From assembly GCF_900114435.1 (NCBI RefSeq), contig NZ_FOZK01000005.1:186001-250000 (forward strand): DNA of 64,000 nt, read 5' to 3'. This DNA is from Halomicrobium zhouii (lineage in GTDB: Archaea; Halobacteriota; Halobacteria; Halobacteriales; Haloarculaceae). Positions 59,413 through 64,000 of this stretch are shown piece by piece. The notes beneath the pieces were generated by a model. That model had not been told where the DNA came from and did no database searches. It was given only the letters and a program-made list of their open reading frames with translations. Numbering within the stretch: position 1 is the first letter of the stretch; each line of letters begins with the position of its first letter. A program made the position numbers and the translations under genes.

Positions 59413-61184
59413 CGGGGAGCGACGACGCCGCGACGGCGCCGCGCCTGGACCCGACGGAGCGCCGACTCCGCCGATTCAGGATACTCGTCGACGACAACCT
59501 CGCACTCGTGGTGACCGTGCTCGTTCTCGTCGCACTCCTGGGGGGCTACGTCACGTACGCGACCCACGTCGCGCCAGGGACGACGACGGAGACCCGCGAG
59601 GTTTCGGACTGGGAGTCCTCGGGCGAGTTCTCCCACCGGGCGACCGTCGTCAACGGCACCGACGCCTTCGAGCGCGGGGCCGTCCTCCGGAACCGGTCGG
59701 TGTACTTCCAGCGGGTCGCGCCGACGCTCGACGGCCGGTTCGCCTACGAGTACGCGGCCAGCGACGGCGGGTCACTGACGGTGACCGTCGAGACGGTGGC
59801 CGTCATCCGCTCCGTGTCGGCGTTCGAGGGGGACCGGAGGGCCGAGCACTGGCGCGTCGAAGAGCCACTGAACCGCGACCGGGTCGACTCGGTCGCGCCG
59901 GGCGAGCGCGTCACCGTCCCGTTCTCGGTCAACGTCTCCGCCGTCTCCGAGCGGGCCCGCCGGATCGAACGCCAGCTGGGCGCCAGCCCGGGCCAGACGG
60001 AGGTCACCGTCACCTCGCGCGTGACGGTCTCGGGCACCCGCAACGGCCAGTCCGTCGAGGAGACGCGGCGCTACCACCTCCCCATCGAACCCGGCGTCGG
60101 CGTCTACCACGTCGAGGAGCCGGATCCGGACGCGCTCACCGACGACGGGGGGACGCCCGAGCAGGTCTCGGTCCAGCGATCCTACGGGCCGGTCCGTGAA
60201 CTCGGTGCGCCGCTGCTGTTCGTGGCCGGCGTCGGTGGACTCGCTGCCATCGCCGTCGGCCGGCGCCGCGACGCGCTCGCGGTGAGCCAGACAGACCGTG
60301 AGCGCCTGGCCGCCGCGGCGACCCGGGAGCAGTTCGACGACTGGATCACGCGCGCACGCGTCCCGGCCACTGCCCGCGTGGACCCACCGGTTCCGGTCGA
60401 CTCGCTCGAAGGGCTCGTCGACGTTGCCATCGACACGGACGCGCGCGTCGTCGAGGACCGGGACCGGGGCGAGTTCGTCGTCCTCGGCGACGCCGTCACG
60501 TACGTCTATCGGCCGGCGAACCCGCGAATCGGTGGCGTCGGCACAACTGATCTCGACCCTCTCTCGTATTCGGACGAGTCGCCGTCGTCAGGCGGCCTCA
60601 CCAGCGCCGAGGTGACGACGGACGTTCGCGAGAACGGTGAGACGACGGCTCCGTCGGGGAACGGAACCGAGCACTCCTCGTCGGGGACTGGAGCGACCCC
60701 GGACGAACCTGAAAGCGGTGCTCCGGCGAACCCCGCTCCGGACGACGGGGTGTCCGAGGGACCGATAGCCGGCGAGTACGGAACTGGTCCGCCGACGGAC
60801 CTGATACCGGCGGACCGGGCGACTGGCGCGGAGGTAGATCCGTCGCCGGACACAGACGCGCCGAACACTGATGCGCCGGACACCGACGCGCTGGACACCG
60901 ATGCGCCGGACACCGACGCGCCGAACACTGATGCGCCGGACACCGATGCGTCGGACACAGACGCGCCGGACCCGTCCCCCGACGATTCGCCGTCTGCACA
61001 GTCCGCCGATGGGGCGGCGTCGGACCGGTCGACGGCGGCGGCCGACGGCACCCTCGAGACGGTGCCGGTCCCGAGCCTGGCCGTCGACGACCACCCGGCG
61101 ATCTATCACGAGAACGACGGCGCGGACGCCGACGGGTGGCCCGACGACCGGAACCTCGCCAGGCGGTCGCCGTCGGACGACTGA
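59409..61184 (+). CDS. DUF5305-like membrane protein with pentapeptide-repeat tail
   Basis: A 591-residue protein: cytoplasmic N-terminus, helix LALVVTVLVLVALLGGYVTY (residues 31-50), a large extracellular beta-rich region (about 55-260) with SHRATVVNGTDAFERG and SYGPVRELGAP, a second helix LLFVAGVGGLAAIAVG (about 270-287), and a long cytoplasmic C-terminal part. The tail contains about eight copies of a (D/N)TDA(P/L/S)-x pentapeptide, encoded by a 15-bp repeat. It starts in the stop codon of the signal peptidase gene (4-nt overlap), so the two work together. Such proteins often occur beside SipW-like peptidases in haloarchaea. Confidence 0.82.
   Translation: MTGSDDAATAPRLDPTERRLRRFRILVDDNLALVVTVLVLVALLGGYVTYATHVAPGTTTETREVSDWESSGEFSHRATVVNGTDAFERGAVLRNRSVYFQRVAPTLDGRFAYEYAASDGGSLTVTVETVAVIRSVSAFEGDRRAEHWRVEEPLNRDRVDSVAPGERVTVPFSVNVSAVSERARRIERQLGASPGQTEVTVTSRVTVSGTRNGQSVEETRRYHLPIEPGVGVYHVEEPDPDALTDDGGTPEQVSVQRSYGPVRELGAPLLFVAGVGGLAAIAVGRRRDALAVSQTDRERLAAAATREQFDDWITRARVPATARVDPPVPVDSLEGLVDVAIDTDARVVEDRDRGEFVVLGDAVTYVYRPANPRIGGVGTTDLDPLSYSDESPSSGGLTSAEVTTDVRENGETTAPSGNGTEHSSSGTGATPDEPESGAPANPAPDDGVSEGPIAGEYGTGPPTDLIPADRATGAEVDPSPDTDAPNTDAPDTDALDTDAPDTDAPNTDAPDTDASDTDAPDPSPDDSPSAQSADGAASDRSTAAADGTLETVPVPSLAVDDHPAIYHENDGADADGWPDDRNLARRSPSDD
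60846..60965 (+). repeat. 15-bp tandem repeat in the DUF5305-like gene
   Basis: Eight copies of a 15-bp unit such as CCGGACACCGACGCG, encoding PDTDA or PNTDA. A two-unit block (CCGAACACTGATGCG plus the next unit) occurs twice, 60 bp apart, so there is also a higher-order repeat. Confidence 0.88.
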
Positions 61185-61603
61185 TAGTGGTGGTTGTATC
61201 GTTTTACCGGCGTTCGACGTGGCCGGTGCCGGCGAACGCTTCGGCGTGCTCCGCAACGCTTTTCTCGCCCTGTGCGTACGTTTCGCACATGGCATCCGAA
61301 CCCCCGTTCGGTCGATCCGTGCGCCAGCCGCCGCAGCGCCCGGGGTTCGGCTTCTTCTTCGTCGCCCGTTGACGGGTGGTGGACTTCGGGGCTGGCCGAA
61401 ACGCGACTCCGAACGAAACCACTCGAAGGCGAGCGCGAACGACCGTGGCGTCTCCGGCCCGCAGACGAGCGGACCCACCGTCTGGCTCACGTGCCGTCCC
61501 GCTCCGTTCGCCATCGAGCCGGCACCTCCCTGCGGTCGGTGGCGCCCAATTGAGAACCGTTAACTGACGAACCACCGGTACAACAGACAACGACCACTAT
61601 CGC
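61185..61603. promoter_or_regulatory. 419-bp gap before pheS
   Basis: Begins right after the DUF5305 stop with TAGTGGTGGTTGTA (61185-61198); the near-inverse ACAACGACCACTA sits at 61587-61599, just before pheS, so the two enclose the gap. Inside are the Phe-rich ORF (61289-61372), a GCGTTCG...CGAACGC stem (about 61213-61241) and a TATA-like CCGTTAACTG (61555-61564) about 40-50 nt before the pheS ATG. A minus-strand frame (61204-61290, starting MCETYAQGEKS) is open but its reality is unclear. Confidence 0.5.
61289..61372 (+). CDS. Candidate Phe-rich leader peptide upstream of pheS
   Basis: A 27-residue ORF: MASEPPFGRSVRQPPQRPG then FGFFFVAR and stop. Four of its five Phe residues (residues 20, 22, 23 and 24, all TTC) cluster near the end, 230 bp before the pheS start. 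A Phe-rich leader in front of Phe-tRNA synthetase genes is known in enteric bacteria, where it controls attenuation (E. coli pheM). In an archaeon the mechanism would have to differ. No ribosome-binding site is obvious and the ATG shares CATG with a minus-strand ORF, so confidence is modest. Confidence 0.4.
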   Translation: MASEPPFGRSVRQPPQRPGFGFFFVAR

Positions 61604-63115
61604 ATGAAGCTACCACAGGCACAGGCGGCGGTCCTCCGGGCCGCCGACGCGGACGAGGACAGGCGCATCGACGAGGTGGCCGCCGAGGCCGACCTCAAAC
61701 CGGAGACGGCCACGCGGGCCGCCTTCGAACTCGAAGACCAGGGGCTCCTCACCGTCTCCGAGGAGACGGTCGAGTCCGTCGAACTGACCGAGGAGGGCGA
61801 CCGGTACGTCGACGAGAGCCTCCCCGAGCAGGACCTCTACACTGCGGCCGTCGACGCCGGCGCCGACGAGGGGCCGGTGTCGATGGGCGAGGCCATCGGC
61901 GCCTCGGGGCTCGAGGGCGCGGCCGTCGATATCGCGCTGTCGAACTACGCCCGCAAGGGGTACGGACAGATCGACAGCGGGGAGATAACGGCCGACCCCG
62001 AGGCGGCGCCCGGCGAGGACTCCGAGATGTTCACGCTGGAAGCCGTCGCGGACGGGCGTCCGGACGACGCCGACGCGGACGCGCTCGACCAGCTGGAGCG
62101 GCGCGGCCTGGTCGAACGCACCGAGACGACGGTCCGGTCGGTCCGGCTGACCGACGAGGGCGTGACCGAACTGATGGCCGGCGTCGAGGTGGCCGAGACC
62201 GTCGGCGAGGTGACGCCGGAACTGCTGACCAGCGGCGAGTGGGAAGGTGTCGAGTTCGCCGAGTACAACGTCGAGGCCGACGCCGGGGAGGTCCGGGGCG
62301 GCAAGGAGCACATCCTCCGCCAGACGGCCAACCGCGTCAAGGACGTCCTCGTCGGGATGGGCTTCCAGGAGATGGAGGGTCCCCACGCCGACGCGCAGTT
62401 CTGGATCAACGACTGCCTGTTCATGCCCCAGGACCACCCCGCGCGGACCCACTGGGACCAGTTTGCCCTCTCGAACCCCGAGGAGATCGACCACCTGCCC
62501 GAGGACCTGGTCGAGCGCGTGAAGTCGGCCCACCTGGAGGGCGTCGGCCCGGACGGCGAGGGCTACCACTCGCCGTGGGACGAGGACGTCGCCCGCGGCA
62601 TCGACCTCCGGGGGCACACCACCTCGCTCTCGATGCGCTACCTCTCCGGCCACCAGACCGGTGAGTTAGAGCCACCGCAGCGCTTCTTCAGCGTCGAGAA
62701 GGTGTACCGCAACGACACGCTCGACCCGACGCACCTCCTGGAGTTCTTCCAGATCGAGGGGTGGGTGCTGGCCGAGGACCTCTCGGTCCGTGACCTGATG
62801 GGCACGTTCACGGAGTTCTACGAGCAGTTCGGCATCACCGACCTGGAGTTCAAGCCCCACTACAACCCCTACACGGAGCCGAGCTTCGAGCTGTTCGGCA
62901 CCCACCCCGAGACGGACGAGATCGTCGAGGTCGGCAACTCGGGGATCTTCCGGCCCGAGGTGCTCGAACCGCTGGGCGTCGACGCCGACGTGATGGCCTG
63001 GGGGCTCTCGCTTGAGCGCCTGCTCATGCTCATGTACGGCTTCGAGGACATCCGCGACGTCCACGGGACGCTGGCCGACCTCGAACTCCTGCGGGAGACG
63101 GAGGTGGTGTACTGA
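61604..63115 (+). CDS. pheS: Phenylalanine--tRNA ligase, alpha subunit
   Basis: Class II synthetase alpha subunit, 503 residues. The N-terminal half contains winged-helix-like tRNA-binding domains (QAAVLRAADADEDRRI; VDIALSNYARKGYGQI). Catalytic core: motif 1/2 region GFQEMEGPHADAQFWINDCL, DHPARTHWDQFALSNP, FFSVEKVYRNDTLDPTHLLEF and motif 3 MAWGLSLERLLMLMYGFED. Its stop overlaps the pheT start (TGATG), so the alpha and beta subunits are coupled. Confidence 0.97.
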   Translation: MKLPQAQAAVLRAADADEDRRIDEVAAEADLKPETATRAAFELEDQGLLTVSEETVESVELTEEGDRYVDESLPEQDLYTAAVDAGADEGPVSMGEAIGASGLEGAAVDIALSNYARKGYGQIDSGEITADPEAAPGEDSEMFTLEAVADGRPDDADADALDQLERRGLVERTETTVRSVRLTDEGVTELMAGVEVAETVGEVTPELLTSGEWEGVEFAEYNVEADAGEVRGGKEHILRQTANRVKDVLVGMGFQEMEGPHADAQFWINDCLFMPQDHPARTHWDQFALSNPEEIDHLPEDLVERVKSAHLEGVGPDGEGYHSPWDEDVARGIDLRGHTTSLSMRYLSGHQTGELEPPQRFFSVEKVYRNDTLDPTHLLEFFQIEGWVLAEDLSVRDLMGTFTEFYEQFGITDLEFKPHYNPYTEPSFELFGTHPETDEIVEVGNSGIFRPEVLEPLGVDADVMAWGLSLERLLMLMYGFEDIRDVHGTLADLELLRETEVVY

Positions 63116-64000
63116 TGCCTGTCGTCGACGTCGACCCCGACGAGCTCCGACGGCTGACGGGTCACGACGAGAAGGACGACGACGAACTCCGTTCGGACCT
63201 GTTCAACCTCGGTCTGGAGTTCGAGGGCTGGACCGAGGACGACGAGTTCCAGCTCGAATTCGCCCCCGACAGACTCGACCGGCTCTCCGTCGAGGGCGTC
63301 GCCCGGTCGCTGCGCTACCAGTACGGCGACGACCGCGGGGTGTACACGCCCGACACGAACGCCGCGGAGTGGGTCGTCGAAGTCGAGGACACGCCGCCGG
63401 AGCGACCCTACGTCACGGCCGCCGTCGTCCGCGGGCTGGACATGGACGACGAGGCGCTGGACTCCATCATCCAGCTCCAGGAGAAACTCCACGCGACGAT
63501 GGGCCGCCAGCGCGCCAAGGGCGCCATCGGCGTCCACGACCTGACGATGCTGAAAGGCAAGTCCGGCGTCGACGAGGTCGGGAAGTCCGTCACCTACACC
63601 GGCATCGACCCCGAGGGCGACACGTTCGTTCCCCTCGAAGGCGACCAGGAGATGACGCCCGCCGACGTGGTCGAGGGCCACCACATCGGCAAGGAGTACG
63701 CCGACCTCGTCGACGAGATGGACCGAGTGCCGGCCATCTACGACGCCATCGGCCTGTTCTCGTTCCCGCCGGTGGTCAACGGCCGCCGGACCGAGGTCTC
63801 GACGGGCTCTCGCGACCTGTTCATCGAGATGACCGGGACGGACCAGTGGACCATCGACCACATGCTCAACATCGTCTGCTACGCGCTCGACGCCCGCGGC
63901 GGGCAGGTCGAGGAGGTCCGCATCGAGTACTCGGCCGACGCGCCTGGTGAGTACTCGGGCCAGCAGTTCGTCCGCCCCGACCTCGCCACGAAGACCAAGA
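63115..64000 (+). CDS. pheT: Phenylalanine--tRNA ligase, beta subunit (partial, runs off the window)
   Basis: Starts ATG 63115 inside the pheS stop. About 295 codons are visible, with PVVDVDPDELRRLTGHDEKD, the B1-type fold with EFAPDRLDRLSVEGVARSLR, and the region HDLTMLKGKSGV. The remaining half with the B5/B6 and tRNA-binding domains lies outside. Forms the alpha2-beta2 enzyme with PheS. Confidence 0.95.
   Translation, partial: MPVVDVDPDELRRLTGHDEKDDDELRSDLFNLGLEFEGWTEDDEFQLEFAPDRLDRLSVEGVARSLRYQYGDDRGVYTPDTNAAEWVVEVEDTPPERPYVTAAVVRGLDMDDEALDSIIQLQEKLHATMGRQRAKGAIGVHDLTMLKGKSGVDEVGKSVTYTGIDPEGDTFVPLEGDQEMTPADVVEGHHIGKEYADLVDEMDRVPAIYDAIGLFSFPPVVNGRRTEVSTGSRDLFIEMTGTDQWTIDHMLNIVCYALDARGGQVEEVRIEYSADAPGEYSGQQFVRPDLATKTK

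Noticed and set aside
61204-61290. Minus-strand 28-residue ORF starting MCETYAQGEKS
   Set aside because: Codon style is acceptable, but it has no promoter, shares its start with the Phe-rich ORF, and is too short to judge; not listed as a gene.

Overview
The window comes from a halophilic archaeon (class Halobacteria). GC content is very high. Almost every predicted protein is rich in Asp and Glu. Secreted proteins carry twin-arginine signals, often with a lipobox. Promoters look archaeal (BRE/TATA about 25-35 nt before the start codon, many mRNAs probably leaderless), and several regulators belong to haloarchaeal HTH families. The genus cannot be fixed from the sequence alone.

Layout. 1-8.1 kb: 3' part of ahcY, an aldo/keto reductase, an NTF2-like protein, a complete ECF-type importer (S component, fused double ATPase, EcfT), and an ornithine cyclodeaminase/alanine dehydrogenase family enzyme. 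8.1-8.9 kb: a low-GC island with one SpoT/MESH1-like HD hydrolase. 9-14.4 kb: leuS, a DUF7344 regulator, Hsp20 and prephenate dehydratase. 14.7-18.1 kb: a sulfatase followed by its probable formylglycine-generating enzyme, and a NUDIX protein. 18.1-24.5 kb: dihydrolipoyl dehydrogenase, two lipoproteins of unknown function, and an ABC exporter. 24.7-31.1 kb: GNAT, a GH2 beta-mannosidase, a PQQ-type beta-propeller lipoprotein, and the E2 of a 2-oxoacid dehydrogenase. 31.1-39.1 kb: pdhA, pdhB and lipA, plus a block of two paralogous lipoproteins around an HTH regulator and a small membrane protein. 39.1-45.1 kb: beta-helix protein, GntP permease, decayed fragments, a second HTH/membrane pair, and a MATE exporter. 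45.2-55.3 kb: Ski2-like helicase, a large chemoreceptor, a DUF91/zinc-ribbon protein, endA and trpS. 55.3-61.2 kb: a surface-filament-like cluster. 61.2-64 kb: pheS and the start of pheT.

Working together. PdhA, PdhB, the E2, Lpd and LipA form an oxidative 2-oxoacid dehydrogenase system spread over about 20 kb, with E1 and E2 separated by a 700-bp non-coding block. The sulfatase and FGE form an enzyme/activator pair. The most distinctive region is 55.4-61.2 kb. It holds three short secreted proteins of the TasA/camelysin-like (DUF1102) type, an ER/SipW-type signal peptidase, a DUF5305 membrane protein, a 44-residue acidic protein, and a divergent HTH-plus-membrane regulator with an inverted repeat in its promoter.

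Non-coding elements are notable. Two roughly 420-490-bp GC-rich palindromic elements (31.23-31.72 kb and 38.66-39.09 kb) and a shorter derivative (16.44-16.56 kb) share terminal inverted repeats and a hairpin whose stem sequence changes while its pairing is kept. A short Phe-rich ORF lies in the 419-bp gap before pheS. No rRNA, tRNA, CRISPR array, transposase, integrase or replication origin was recognised.
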